The notes: a model not told the origin generated them from the letters alone. DNA of 64,000 bases from Misgurnus anguillicaudatus (GCF_027580225.2 NC_073352.2:31786501-31850500); one strand, 5' to 3'; numbered from the stretch's first letter, positions 12,345 through 24,091 are shown. Program-made: numbers and translations.

Positions 12345-12440
12345 TCGCCATGAAAGTAGCGATTATCTTTTTTCCCTGTGGTGATGTATATTCGAGTGAA
12401 ACGGCTTCTGACATGAAAAAAATGTGGGGCTGGACTTAAA
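12345..12440. repeat. AAGTCGCCATGAA repeat, copy 1
   Basis: This segment, with GTAGCGATT, GGTGATGTATAT and GAAACGGCTTCTGA, is repeated at 36765-36870. It is probably one end of a DNA element. No partner end was found here. Confidence 0.55.
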
Positions 12441-12767
12441 TTTGTCTATAGAGAACTCACTGGATTGTTTGAAGTTGGGTCATGTTGCTATATTATACGA
12501 TCTTTTCCCGGACCCCATCCACCTGCCATACTGCCAAAGAATTGAAATTGAATTTAATTGAACTGTATGATCGGAAGTAAAGAGAGATCGTTTCGCGAAG
12601 GGGAGGACATTTGCATTGCACATTCATTTTTAAAAAATAATGAAGCTCACAGACAAGTCATTTATAAAAAAAATAATAGCACAATAATTCAAAACAAATT
12701 ACAATTATCATTTCAATTTCATTGCGACTATAAAAATTGTGTATTTTAACATACAATTTTTTTTCAA

Positions 12768-12965
12768 TGCAATCTCATGTGAATTTGTATGTACAGTATT
12801 TTGCAACTTGGCTAATTCGTATTTATTTGTATGACCACATTCGTACGTTTTTGTGCAATTTGCTTTTGCCCCGTGACGTTGGGGGTTGGGTTTCATTATT
12901 GTTTTGTTTTTTAAGATAATCATACATTTTACTATGATTTACTATGTACGAATTCATACAAATTA
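12768..12965. mobile_element. Partial MITE related to the 24.8-25.3 kb element
   Basis: It shares ATCTCATGTGAATTTGTATG, TTGGCTAATTCGTAT and TTTTGCCCCGTGACGTTGGG with the left arm of the element at 24795-25323 and ends in a rough inverted arm (TACGAATTCATACAAATT). The terminal bases are decayed. Confidence 0.55.
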
Positions 12966-13071
12966 GAATTAACACGTTAAATTAATATATTAATTCGCAT
13001 GCGTTCCACTGAATTTTTTTATTATTTTTTGAAAACATTTACCCAGTTTATATGAATTCTTCCAATATAAA

Positions 13072-13497
13072 TGGTTTCAGCAGTAACAACATAAACAAAC
13101 CGCTTTCGTGGAACTAACATAACTTTCCGGTAAACTTCGCAAAGAATCAATAACAACAAAGTCCTTTGAGTAGTTTATTTTTGATAACAGTTACCTTACC
13201 TTAGTTTAAATAATAGCTAAAGCGTATCAAAAACGACACGTAGCTAACGTTACGTAAAATGTGTACTATATAATGTATACAATCTTAACTAAAGATTGAT
13301 GCCAAACCTCCCATTGAATAGTGGTAATCCATGATCGCCATCTTCCCTCGTCTTTAGGAAACCAAAACATTTGTTATTTTCAACGAGGTATTTGTTCAAG
13401 AGTTCAGTTTAGCAACTAGTCAGACCATTAAATAAACAGTGACCGCTCAGACGTGTAATTGCGTCACCGCACCTGCATCCGATAAAACCGTCTATAG
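13072..13497 (-). repeat. Repeat X, compact copy
   Basis: Read on the minus strand, its first 140 bases (13497 down to 13356) match 53372-53522, including GCGGTGACGCAA, GACTAGTTGCTAAACTGAAC and TTGGTTTCCT. Its last 95 bases (13166 down to 13072) match 56966-57062, including TTTGTTGTTATT, GTTTACCGGAAGTTA and TTGTTACTGCTG. The central 190 bases are private to this copy. At 53 kb a LINE fills the centre instead. The class of X is not recognised. Confidence 0.75.
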
Positions 13498-13619
13498 AAA
13501 CGAATGTAATACCAAGATTGTTTCAAATTTTTGTTCAAACTTTTTTCTCACTTCCAGTACAACTGAAGCATAACAATGTATATTATCCATACATGCCAAA
13601 CAAATTATAGAGTTATAGC

Positions 13620-14753
13620 CAGTGCTTTAAGTGGCCCAAAAGAGGTGCCGGTACTCTATTTTTTTTTATTTTTTTTTTTGCTGACTCGACTCCTATATTG
13701 AAGGGGTTTTATATTCAGCAGTCAACAGACGACCATGTAAAAAATAATAAATCCTTTTTTAAATTTGTGTATTTGCTTGAGCTAGAAATAGCTACTGAAC
13801 ATAAATAAAATGTGCAAAAGGATTTTGAAAAAATACCATTAGAAAGAGCTACTGTAGAAAGAGCTTTTGAACATAAATAAAATGTGCAAAAGGTAGATAT
13901 GTGAGTAAAATTTTCAGCATGGTTAAATGCTAAAACTAGTTGTTCAGATAGAAAGAGCTTGAAAAAAAAAAATTTAAAATGACACCAAAACCATGTCTAT
14001 GGGGTCAATAATAACAAAATACTGGCCATTTGAAACTCTAAAGTCATTTATTTTGTCCCATTGTTTTACATTTTGCGGATGGTAAAACTAATGTGCACGT
14101 CGTTCAAATTCATTGAAATTTCGTTTACTTGTAGTTTAGCAATTAAACTAAATGTATATTATAATTTCAAGAATGTTTTCTGCACATCGCCTGAGGAAAT
14201 CCGAAGTTGCGTCGAGGGGAACCAAACTGACAGCCGCGACAGCGGAGATTATAACGTACCTACAAGGCTTGCGTCTGACCTGCAGCTATCATTCTGGCTT
14301 GGTGGGATGTCAGCGAGTCCTCTGATTCTGACGGCGTTCTTTTACTACTCAGAGTCTAAAACAAGGAGGGCATATTACGTGTTCATTGTATTTTCATTTT
14401 AACCGAGCAGCTATGGTTGCGCGTCACACACAAACACACACCTCTCCAGAGCACGTTGACACTGACTGATGGACGCATGCGCTTTTAACTTGTAAACGCA
14501 AGGGTGTATGGGTAATGTAGTCTCTGCTCTCAGTGGGACGAATTAGGAAGCGTACATTAAGGGCGCTCTGAAAAGCAGCAGCGCAACCAAATGATTAAAT
14601 TAAACCTCTGATTTTTAAACAGATGTGCAAATGAGCGTTCCGGTACGCTAAAAGCACGTTCTGGGCGCACGGAGAGGTGGTGGTACGCTCAAGAGCTATT
14701 TTTAGAAGTGGCGGTACTGAGTACCGGGGCGTTCCGGCCCACTTAAAGCACTG
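13620..14753. mobile_element. hAT-type non-autonomous element (CAGTGCTTTAAGTGG ends)
   Basis: The ends are CAGTGCTTTAAGTGGC and its inverted form, with inner GGTACTC arms. The exact 8-bp duplication GTTATAGC is present (13612-13619 and 14754-14761). The interior frame of 113 codons at 14061-14402 has no BED or DDE features, so the copy looks non-autonomous. Confidence 0.88.
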
Positions 14754-14761
14754 GTTATAGC

Positions 14762-15868
14762 AAATAATAGCAATATATAAACCTAAACAATATGTTAAAT
14801 AGCAAAGCATAATGTCCATTCCAATGAATGCAGGGTCTGAACATGATGACATGTGAAGATCCCGTGATTGCCATAACATCTGTCTGAACTTCATGGAACT
14901 CACTTAATACATATTTAGTTATTTAATGCAGCTGATACATTTTTAAGTATCTAGATAATTTTTTAGGGGCCACATCTTCTCTATCTTTAGTTACTTCCAA
15001 TCCAGAAACTATAAGGGCCAAACCTCAGGTGCATCTGAACCTACAGACGCCTCATTGCTCATCCCACATTAGAGCACACATCTGTGCTCTTTTAGTGCAA
15101 ATCTTTCTGATTTGCCGTTGAATGGGAACAATGGTAATACATTCAATCCACAATGTGTTTATCATCTCTTAAGGTTATCGGCAAAATGCCAATGCCATGC
15201 ACATTGCGTTTAAAAAAAGCTATTAAATTCAGAACGAATGATTAATGCACATGCTTGTTATTTTGCACGAGAGCTTTCCATTTATTAACCTTCACCCCAA
15301 CTATCGAATGTGTTTGCGTGGGTTACAGATGGCAGAGGCGTGTTGGTAATCCGGTTTCTTTTCGAGATGTGCATTGGCAGGCTTTCACTCTTATCCAAAC
15401 GGGTCTGGGAAACCAATGAAAAGAAGCTCTAAAAATATAGAGTATATAAGACAGACGTGCATGCAAACGGCTTCTTGTGTTCCAAGTCGCAGGCGGCTTG
15501 TGAAATTGCTGTTTGCTTTATGATTCAGTTTCAGCCGTCAGGAGACTTACTGTGAAACTGTGTTTAATGGTGCAGATGGTGCTATGTTGATCTCTTAACA
15601 TAAAAATCTTAAAGTTTTGTTTTTACCCGAAAAGATAATTGGGCATTTTTTATGATCTTTACATCATTTGCAAGTATAAAAACGATCATGTCAAGGTTTA
15701 GTTGATCAGTATATCAATCATAATGTAATAACATAATGAGTCTCATTCATCAATAATTGTGTGCTTACTGTTCTCCTGTACGCACACGAAAGTTTCTTTT
15801 GAATGCATTTTGTTGATAAATGGATTATGGAGGAAGTACAGTACATACCCATATATGGGCATTCGACA
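14762..15868. other. No gene recognised
   Basis: Low-copy sequence without element ends. A moderately GC-balanced stretch at 15000-15200 has no persistent frame. Confidence 0.45.
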
Positions 15869-16006
15869 CATAGAGACAGAGCGCAGCGCGTCATAACCTG
15901 AAAACCACGCCCACCGGGGGGGAAAGCAATCCAACCGTCTCCATTGACATTGTATTGCGAGAAGCCGCCTCCTTGTCATTTCTGGCTTATAACAAAAAAC
16001 TGAATA

Positions 16007-16240
16007 ATGCCTAAAAGCTGCTGTGTGACAATATGTACAGCTAACAAGCCAAAGAACCCAGAAATAAGTTTTTATAAGCTGTCGAGCCGTAAAACCCAGC
16101 TTTTAAGGAGAATAAAGTGGACCGCCGACTACGCCTCCCCCTACTGGACGCAGCCCTACCAACAGGAGCACTATGAAAAGTTGCCTGCCTCCACTTCTGT
16201 GTCTCCAAACGCCCGTTCTTTTGAAGTTGAAAGCTTATAA
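16007..16240 (+). pseudogene. THAP zinc-finger exon, left arm
   Basis: The 77-codon frame starts at an ATG with MPKSCCVTICTANKPKNPEI and continues SFYKLSSRKTQLLRRIKWTA. THAP domains are C2CH zinc modules that begin with Cys-x(2-4)-Cys within the first ten residues and contain an invariant Trp; both the CC..C cluster and KW are visible. The C-terminal Cys-x2-His half is missing, so it is one exon or a truncated domain. THAP domains occur in P-element-like transposases and in host regulators. Here the palindromic context argues for a transposon origin. No zinc site can be complete from this frame alone. Confidence 0.65.
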
Positions 16241-16415
16241 AAACGTATTTGGTTTTTTTGGGTTGTTAGATGTACACCTTGTCACACAGCAGCTTTTAGG
16301 TATTAATCTGTTTTTAAGTTTAATCTGTAAATAAGTTTTTATAAGCTGTCGACCCCAAAAAACGAGCGTTCAAAGACACAAAAATGGACACAGGCAACTT
16401 TTCATAGTAATACTA

Positions 16416-16571
16416 TTAGTAGAACTGCGTCCAATAGGGGGAAACGTAGTCGGCGATCCACTTTATTCTCCTTAAAGACTGGGTTTTACGGCTCGACAGC
16501 TTATAAAAACTTATTTCTGGGTACTTTGGCTTGTTAGCTGTACATATTGTCACACAGCAGCTTTTAGGCAT
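16416..16571 (-). pseudogene. THAP zinc-finger exon, right-arm inverted copy
   Basis: The minus-strand frame runs for 51 codons from an ATG at 16569-16571 to a TAA at 16416-16418. It starts MPKSCCVTICTANKPKYPEI and differs from the left-arm copy at only a few residues before ending at TQFY. It is the mirror image of 16007-16240. The shared N-terminal Cys cluster and KW identify the same half THAP domain. Confidence 0.65.
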
Positions 16572-16707
16572 TATTCAGTTTTTTGTTATAAGCCAGAAAT
16601 GACAAGGAGGCGGCTTCTCGCAATACAAAGTCAATGGAGACTGTTGGATCGCTTTCCCCCCCGGTGGGCGTGGTTTTCAAATTTGCATAACTGCGCTCTG
16701 TCTCTAT

Positions 16708-17290
16708 TCCATTTCCTACACAAAGTGTTTTTGCTCTTTCTCAAGACCTTTGAGTAAAGCCTTTTATTGTATGTCATTAGAATATATGTGATTAGGTTGG
16801 TTGATTTTTTATTATTATTACTAGTAGTCTTAACATTATCCTTCCCAGGTCAGGCTTGAAGAATATTTAAGAAAATTTAATGGTCACTTAATAATTGATT
16901 GGTTTTAGGTATGTACATTATTTTTCAGTAAATGCACTCATGGGAATAGTTCCAGTTCTGTTGACCGCATTACCGTTGCTTAAGTTGAACTGAAATAACA
17001 GATGAATTTAATTTGAACAAATAAAACATAAATAAATGTGTAGTAGTGAAAGAAATAATCAAAATGAAAAATAAAATATTTAAAAAATAAAGTAAATTAA
17101 TAATTAATATATACTGTAATTTTATTTATAGTCCAAGCTGTAAAATGACTTTTGAAATTAGCAAAAGAGGCTTTAGATGAGAAGCTACTCACAATAGCAA
17201 TTTAGGAAAAAAAACCTGCCACATGTCTTAAGATAAAACACCTCAACCATCTGTTACAGTTTGGTATATGTAGTATAAGCTGAAAAATTG
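16708..17290. other. No gene recognised
   Basis: AT-rich low-copy sequence; no exon, element end or RNA gene seen. Confidence 0.5.
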
Positions 17291-17291
17291 A

Positions 17292-17812
17292 GCCCAGTCT
17301 CACAGAGTTGCGTATAAATGGCACAAGTGTGAAAATCAATTCCCATTTGGCATGCATATGTTACGCCAGTCCTTAGCATTGACTTAAATGGCGCATCTTT
17401 TTTTGTCGTTTTTTTATTGGTTTCTCAAATTTTTTGCTATTTTTTAATCTTTGTCGCTTGGGTTTAGGGTTAGGACAACTTTTTGTTACATAAAAATTAC
17501 ACCCAAACCCCAATTCTAACCCCAACTTCAAGCGACCATAGCTTAAAAATTGACAAAAACATCGAAAACCTGTATATTAAATCACCTCCTTAAGCAAATC
17601 TCAAATCTTAGCCTAAACTCAAGCGAAAATTTAAAAAAAAAACAGAATTGTTTTTAGAAACCAATAAATAAAACGACAAAAAAGATGTGCCATTTAAGTT
17701 AATGGGAAGGACTGGCGTATCATACGCACACTAAATGGGAATTTGGCGTATGTATTGCACGATTTTCACACTTCGTGCCATTTATACCCAACTCCATGAG
17801 ACTGTGTTGGAA
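17292..17812. mobile_element. Palindromic MITE (AGTCTCA..TATAAATGGCAC arms)
   Basis: The arms read AGTCTCACAGAGTTGCGTAT and, inverted, AGTCTCATGGAGTTGGGTAT. Matching continues inward through ATAAATGGCAC, TGGGAATTG-type words, AAAAAGATGTGCCATTTAA and CGCTTGGGTTTAGG. The element is one long imperfect hairpin with no coding frame. Confidence 0.75.
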
Positions 17813-18145
17813 AAAATGTCAATTATTTTTATTAAGGGGACATATCATGAAAATCTGACTTTTTTCCATGTTTAAGTGCTATAATTGAGTCCCCAGTACT
17901 TCTATCAACCTGGAAAATGTGAAAAAGATCAACTCAGTAACTTAGTTTTGGTAAACCATTCTCTGCAAGCATGTGAAAAAATAGGTCATTGAAATTTGGC
18001 TCCCCTTGTGATGTCAGAAAGGAATTATACCACCCCTTAATCTGCATATCCAGCTCATTTGCATTTAAAGGACACCCCCTTAAACGGCAGATTTTTGCTC
18101 ACACCTACAAAGTGGCAATTTTAGCATGTTATAATAAATCTTTAT

Positions 18146-18703
18146 GAAGAGTTTCATTGCAAAATGAGATAACTCCGTTTTTTTTTCCAGAAATCTCGTT
18201 TTTTGGTTGTGCATTTCAATCAGAGGCTTAGCTAGAATTTATTGTATACAACTGTACACCTTTTTTGAAAAAGTGTAATATTGTACTTTGCGCGCCAGCT
18301 GCCATTGTCACCAAATATTAATGAACTCTCATGCAAAGATGACAGCATAAGTTACGCACAGCAACACGTGACATGAGCTAATCCAATCAAGTTTAAAAAC
18401 AGCTGTCAATCAGACTAAGAAATCAATGTTTTCTTATTTTATTTTAAGCAATTGGAAATCTGAGGGGGCGGACATGTAAATGAGGGGGCCAAGGCCCATC
18501 CAGGCCCCCTCATGGCTACGCCCCTGATTCCAATTAATTACAGTTCAACTACAGTTGGTTTGTTTTGATTTAAACCTTCATAACTTAAAAAATATAGCTA
18601 AGTAGCACCATAAAACAAAATAATAACATGATAACATAATAATAAACATGTTTTAACAAAAATGTTAAAAACGGAGTTATCTCATTTTGCAACAAAACTC
18701 TTC
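18146..18703. mobile_element. Palindromic MITE (GAAGAGTTTCATTGC), middle level
   Basis: The arms GAAGAGTTTCATTGCAAAAT are inverted at the two ends, each extending into GAGATAACTCCGTTTTT. The uninterrupted copy at 51146-51356 shows the ancestral length of about 211 bp, so the extra sequence here is the hAT at 18221-18526 plus divergence. Confidence 0.82.
18221..18526. mobile_element. hAT MITE (CAGGGGCGTAGC), innermost level
   Basis: The left end is CAGAGGCTTAGCTAG and the right end inverted is CAGGGGCGTAGCCATG. The flanking 8-bp duplication is ATTTCAAT at 18213-18220 and ATTCCAAT at 18527-18534, with one mismatch. The 306 bp carry no coding frame. Confidence 0.8.
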
Positions 18704-18799
18704 ATATGGTATTTTGAGCTAAAACTTCACATACGTACTCCGGAGACACCAAAGATTTATTTGGCATCTTAAAAAAGTCTTGTGAAATGTCCCCTTTAA

Positions 18800-19789
18800 A
18801 TAGTACATCTTTCTGAGGCCACCAGCGCTCATTTTTGCACACATGCAGTTTGAGGCGGTTATAAATTGTATTCTAATTTAAAAGGTGTAAGTGCGTAATT
18901 GATGAATCACAATTTCTGTGTGAAAATGTTTGCCCGCAGGTTTTACATTGGTGACTGAGACACGAGCAACTGTTCTGCACTGTTTCCTTTTGAACACTAG
19001 CAGTTGAAAATGCATTTTTCCATATAGCGGGTTATTGCAAACCTGCAGCATGAGTGCATTTTGTACCATTCTGTACTTACATGCATCTTTCTAAATGTGT
19101 GATTTATTTATGAATATACATTTCCATGCCTTTTTGATGAAAACGTGATGTGTCTTAGGTTTGCACTGTCTGTGCTACTTTCATTTTTATGAGATGTTTC
19201 AGAAAGAGGTCAATTTAATCTATGGTAAATCATTCTTTCTTTTTGCCTGGGAGAATCTATTTCAAAATTCTGCACAAAAACATTATTAAGCTTGACCTTA
19301 AGCAGTATCAAGTGCAGACGTACAATCACAGCCCATCAGTATGTCCCATTCTGCTCTAATGGCCCTGATGCCTTTTATGCGGTCAGAGATAGTGAGCGCT
19401 CCTCTGAACGGAGGGTTTGAATTAGGGCTTCATTTGCTCGCCTTCCAGCAGCTGATAACTGTGAGGTGCATTTAAAGGAACAGTGGGGAGGAGCCTGAAT
19501 TCATTCAGCAATCCAACGTTTGGTAGCAAAATAACCTACAGTATGGTGGAAGTATGTGATGTTTTGAAAAGATTACAATGCTGTGTTATAATATTAACAT
19601 GTATGCATCATATCTAAAATGACTTACATATACAATTTAATCAGTGTTAGTTTGTGTGTTCCTGGAGAGGTGGTGTTTTTGACATTAGTGATTTCAGGAA
19701 ACATCATGAATAAAAATTAGGTTATGCAGAAATAATTTATATTGATCTTTCATCGTCTTGATACTTAATAAATTATGTGATGCCAAGTT
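18800..19789. other. No gene; candidate conserved patch at 19320-19500
   Basis: Low-copy sequence. The patch around 19320-19500 is GC-balanced against AT-rich flanks and holds no frame, which fits an enhancer-like element but proves nothing. Confidence 0.3.
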
Positions 19790-19938
19790 GGGATGCATAA
19801 CGATTAATCACGATTAATCTTTTGCAGAATAAAAGTTTTTGTTTACATCATATATGTATGTAAACTGTGTGTAATATAACTTTATATAATATAATATAAC
19901 CCATGCATGTATATATTTAAGAAATGTTTACATGTGTA

Positions 19939-21144
19939 CACTCACCTAAATGATTATAGGAACACCATACGAATACTGTGTTTGACCCCTATTCACCTTC
20001 AGAACTGCCTTAATTCTACATGGCATTGATTCAACAAGGTGCTGAAAGCATTCTTTAAAAATGTTGGCCCATATTGACAGGATAGCATCTTGCAGTTGAT
20101 GGAGATTTGTGGGATGCACATCCAGGGCACGAAGCTCCCATTCCACCACATCCCAAAGACGCTCTATTGGGTTGAGATCTGGTGACTGTGGGGGACATTT
20201 TAGTACAGTGAACTTATTGTCATGTTCAAGAAACCAATTTGAAATGATTTCGAGCTTTGTGACATGGTGCATTATCCTGCTGGGAGTAGCCATCAGAGGA
20301 TACATAGTGGTCATAAAGGGATGGACATGGTCAGAAACAATTCTCAGGTAGGCCGTGGCATTTATACGACGCCCAATTGGCACTAAGGGGCCTAAAGTGT
20401 GCCAAGAAAACATCCCACACACCATTACACCACCAGCCTGCACAGCGGTAACAAGGCATGATGGATCCATGTTCTCATTCTGTTTACGCCAAATTCTGAC
20501 TCTACCATCTGAATGTCTCAACAGAAATTGAGACTCATCAGACCAGGCAACATTTTTTCAATCTTTAACTGTCCAATTTTGGTGAGCAAATTGTAGCCTT
20601 TTTTTTCTATTTGTAGTGGAGATGAGTTGTACCCGGTGGGGTCTTCTGCTGTTGTAGCCCATCCACCTCAAGGTTGTGCGTGTTGTGGCTTCACAAATGC
20701 TTTGCTGCATACCTCGGTTGTAACAAGTGGTTATTTCAGTCAAAGTTGTTCTTCTATCAGCTTGAATCAGTCAGACCATTCTCCTCTGACCTCTAGCATC
20801 AACAAGGCATTTTCGCCCACAGGACTGCCACAAACTGGATGTTTTTTTCCTTTTCACACCATTCTTTGTAAACCCTAGAAATGGTTGTGCATGAAAATCC
20901 CAGTAACTGAGCAGATTGTGAAATACTCAGACCGGCCCGTCTGGTACCAACAACCATGCCACGCTCAAAATTGCTTAAATCACCTTTCTTTCCGATTCTG
21001 ACATTCAGATTGGAGTTCAGGAGATTGTCTTGACCAGGACCACACCCCTAAATGCATTGAATCAACTGCCATTTGGTTGGATTAGATAATTGCATTAATG
21101 AGAAATTGAACACGTCTCCCTAATAATCCTTAAGGTATATGATG
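19939..21144 (-). mobile_element. Nearly full-length Tc1-like element
   Basis: On the minus strand the element runs from about 21144 to 19939, with a TA on each side and terminal repeats containing CACCTAAA and GGTGTTCC. It carries the recognition-domain region near 20880-21000 and transposase segments down to 19946. The left terminal repeat is well kept; the right one is altered (AAGGTATATGATG). It is about 1.2 kb, the usual length for this group. Confidence 0.85.
19946..20521 (-). pseudogene. Tc1 transposase C-terminal half with compensated frameshift
   Basis: The 191-codon frame starts MRHSDGRVRIWRKQNENMDP and ends in RGQTQYSYG. Tc1 transposases use a DD34E catalytic triad. The last acid is present in the motif SPDLNPIERLWD, but the middle acid, in YFQQDNAPCHK in the 41-kb copy, is lost: residues after MYP read LMATPSRIMHHVTKLEI, which is the +1/-1 shifted translation of that segment before the frame recovers at ISNWFLEHD. 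The first acid lies upstream in another frame. The protein would therefore be inactive although its frame looks long and open. Confidence 0.85.
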
Positions 21145-21209
21145 TAAACAAAAACGTTTATTCTGCAATATATTAATTGCGATTACTGTTATGCATCTCT
21201 AATGCCAAG

Positions 21210-22625
21210 CCCCCTCAGCAAAACATTAAAAGTAAGACATTCAAGATGGCCACTGCTGAAAAAATGTAACTCCTGCTTTATTCTTGCTAAGATCCCTGCT
21301 GTGACCTTGTAAAGTGTAGGGGACACAATCTGAACTGATAAATGTTGCATGTGATGGTTGAATGGATGATAAATGATTGGCACACAGTCAGCCGAAGCTT
21401 TACTTTGTATACTGCAGTTTTATCTGGTATACAGTATGATGCTTCCACATTCTGGAGATCACAGTAGATAAGAAGCCATTGGACACATCGGTCAGACTTC
21501 GGATTTGTTCTGCTTTGGATTTCTTACAGGTTTCTTCTTAGTCACTGATGCTGAGTTAAGAAATGCGGTCTTTGACCGTGCGTGATTCCCTGCTGTGAAG
21601 ACCACATAGATGTCAGATGATCCTATTTGTTGACCATGTGCATGCATCACCCTCTCTGTGTAAATAAAGTCGCTCCACACCTGAAGGTTTCCTGCAGGTT
21701 TTGGGACAGATCAGTGCTGTTGGAGAAAACCTTTTTATGTTTATACCTGACATGATGTCATGTTTTTGTCATCCAGGATAATCTGTGCAGGAAAGATTGT
21801 TTTCTGCTTGTGCACATATATACAGTATATATATATATATACCTTTTCTTGTATTTTTCACTGTTGTGAAAATATTATTTTGACATTTTTATAATATTAA
21901 GGCACTCACTGGTTCTGCACACTTCAACTGAATACATTTTGCTTTGGGATGTGTTATAGACATAACAATACACTTATTTATTTATTTAGGAAAACATTGC
22001 TCGCCATACTCTTCTTGACAGTGGTATTATTAACCTCATGGCATAAACCTTCTGGTTCATGACAAGGTTGTGTGCTTGTGTTTGTTTAGAGAGAGCGAGA
22101 GATAGAAAGAGCAGAGCTGTCCTAATTATCATTACACACAGCATGGTCGCCCTGATCACGCTGGCTGACATTTTGATTCAGGAGTTTAAGAAGGAAAGCA
22201 ATCAGCGACCAACCCCAGCATCCAGCGGTGATCACCATCAATTTACGACATGTTTACACGTTTCCTTACTCCTACATCCACACAAATAAAGATGTTTGTT
22301 GTACCTTTACCAAAACAGAGCTTGACCACCTAAGCAGGCACAATGTCCAACTTTCCTTTAGTTTTTGGAAGTATAAAAAACCAAATTAATTTGAGACGAA
22401 AGATGGTGTGATATATGCGGCATCTTAAATCCTTTTATTCGTTAGATATAAGTCATTCGACTGAAGTTGGATATTAACTTTGCTGGAGGGCAGGGAACAA
22501 AAACTACCCAAATACTTGTTTACTTGAAGGAGATGTGAAATTTCTCCATAAAGCTGTTTATCTCACTTTAGCTTGGTGAAAAATTGACACTTTGGAATTA
22601 TGAAAGCTTTATATGGTTTATTAAT
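21210..22625. other. No gene recognised
   Basis: Low-copy sequence with a short TA run near 21821-21841. A 61-codon minus frame at 21986-22171 has no domain features. Confidence 0.45.
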
Positions 22626-22695
22626 TCAAATGCTGGGTTGTTTTTAACCCAAGGCTGGGTATATATTGGACAGAACATATATATTGGGTTATAAG

Positions 22696-24091
22696 CAAGG
22701 TTTTGAACCGTTTCACGGAATGATAAGCAGAAACTTTTGATGTTTTGCAAGGAACAGAAACGAAACCAGAAACTTTCAATAATGGTAACCGGTTAATACC
22801 TTATTTTTTCATTCTTTGACAAGATTTCTGTGCAATATGACTCGGTGAAGTTCACTTCCAGTAGTCGTTGACTCATTGAAGAAATGAGGAGCTTGCCACC
22901 AGCAAGGAGCCTACTCAAGCCCAAGTCTCTAAATCTTAATCATAAGAGGTAAATATTGTAGGCTACCAAGTATTTCAATTTTTTTTTTACTTATTAGTGG
23001 TGTAACGGATCGCAGTTGATCTGTGATCCGTACAGAACACGACCCACGGTTCGGCATGCATGCGATTCACGGATTAATACGCAAAATTAAATAGGGTGAA
23101 AGTTGATCATTTGCACGTGTTTCAAAGGCTTGCAAATGTTAACACTTAAAGGAACAGTATGTAGGATTGTGGCCAAAACTGGTATTGCAATCATAAAACT
23201 TGTGGCTAAAACTGGTACTGCAATCACACAACTGGTGGCCAATACACAAAATGACAACATAAACATCAGTTGAGGGCTGCAACTCCACTTTTTAAATGAA
23301 AATATCCTGGCCAGACCACTGTCAGTGATATAAGTATTTAAAATGAAAATGATTTCTTAATGTCTAGTGACATATCAGGGCCATTTTATGATTAATTGAT
23401 ATAAATTTCTTACATACTGTTCCTTTAAGTAATTTTTAAACAAAAAGGGCTAAAGTGAGAACTGCACATGCAGTTGAATGTGTCCGTTCCAATTCGTAAT
23501 TTTCACTTTATGTGGAGCGACTGTTTATGCAGCATCTTCTTCCCAAAGCACCGTTTGAAATTCGTCCTCCGTCTGTGTGTGTGTATGTGTTTAAGTGCAC
23601 TCAAAAGTGCATACACGGAGAGACCCGTTTCAAAAAGCAAGCAAACAATCTTTCTGTTAAACATACAAACAAAATGATCTCGAAATACCACAGTATTCTT
23701 TTTCTAATAAAAAATATTTGTTTAAGTTGTTTGCCAATAAACAACGTGGCAGATATTGTCCTTGTTTTAATTCATGTATAATGCTGACAAATGTAGGCAT
23801 GGTAGAATTACAGTTGCCACTTACATGTAGCCTTTTTTAATGTTTGATGACAAGATAGAGACTTAAGGGAAATTATGTAGACTAATAATTTAAGTTTAAT
23901 GTCCTTATGATCAGCCTACTTATTTGTATGTCCCACAGCTGACATGGAACGTTATTAACCGGTTCGGGAACTTAATTTTTTTGTTCTAACCGGTTCAGGA
24001 ATGTCAATATTAGGGTTGAATCGAAAACCGGAAACGTTAAATACTGTTTCTGTTCGGAACGAACCAGTTGGGAAAAAATCAGGTTCAAGCA
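22696..24091. mobile_element. hAT-type element with GGTT-rich ends
   Basis: The element begins CAAGGTTTTGAACCG and ends near CAGGTTCAAGCA. The exact 8-bp duplication GTTATAAG is at 22688-22695 and 24092-24099. The interior contains a GTGTAACGGATCGC fragment near 23000, a nested TTAA MITE at 23150-23424 and several GAACCGGTT-like words near the right end. No transposase is preserved. Confidence 0.78.
23150..23424. mobile_element. piggyBac-type MITE (AGGAACAGTATGTA family), copy 2
   Basis: The ends AGGAACAGTATGTAGG and, inverted, AGGAACAGTATGTAAG are flanked by TTAA (23146-23149 and 23425-23428). It is in opposite orientation to the copy at 2439-2647 and carries a short internal duplication of the AACTGGTACTGCAATCA block. 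Confidence 0.85.

Larger units (their letters stand above)
15869..16707. repeat. Large inverted repeat with THAP-coding arms
   Basis: The left arm (from 15869) and the right arm (ending 16707) are inverted copies beginning TAGAGACAGAGCGCAG. Matching continues through AAACCACGCCCACCGG, AGAAGCCGCCTCCTTGTCAT and the THAP start MPKSCCVTICTAN, for well over 300 bases with few differences. A third, shorter copy of the THAP start (CCTAAAAGCTGCTGTGTGAC) sits on the minus strand near 16305. The centre is unequal. A transcript across it would fold into a long hairpin. Confidence 0.85.
17836..18795. mobile_element. TTAA MITE (GGGGACATATCATGA), outer level of a three-level nest
   Basis: TTAA lies at 17832-17835 and 18796-18799; the ends are GGGGACATATCATGA and, inverted, GGGGACATTTCACAAGACTT. 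The interior is the widely repeated cyprinid sequence with CTGCAAGCATGTGAAAAAAT. It is interrupted by the palindromic MITE at 18146-18703, which is interrupted in turn by a hAT. Confidence 0.8.
19798..21201. mobile_element. hAT MITE with GATTAATCNCGATTAATC ends, copy 1, split by Tc1
   Basis: The left end TTGGGATGCATAACGATTAA and the right end (inverted TAGAGATGCATAAC) enclose AT-rich arms. The exact 8-bp duplication ATGCCAAG flanks it (19790-19797 and 21202-21209). Related copies are at 48683-49567 and 59320-60173. Almost all of its extra length is the Tc1 element at 19939-21144. Confidence 0.85.

Noticed and set aside
14061..14402. 113-codon frame as a possible gene
   Set aside because: It lies inside a hAT element with exact duplications and has no recognisable motif.
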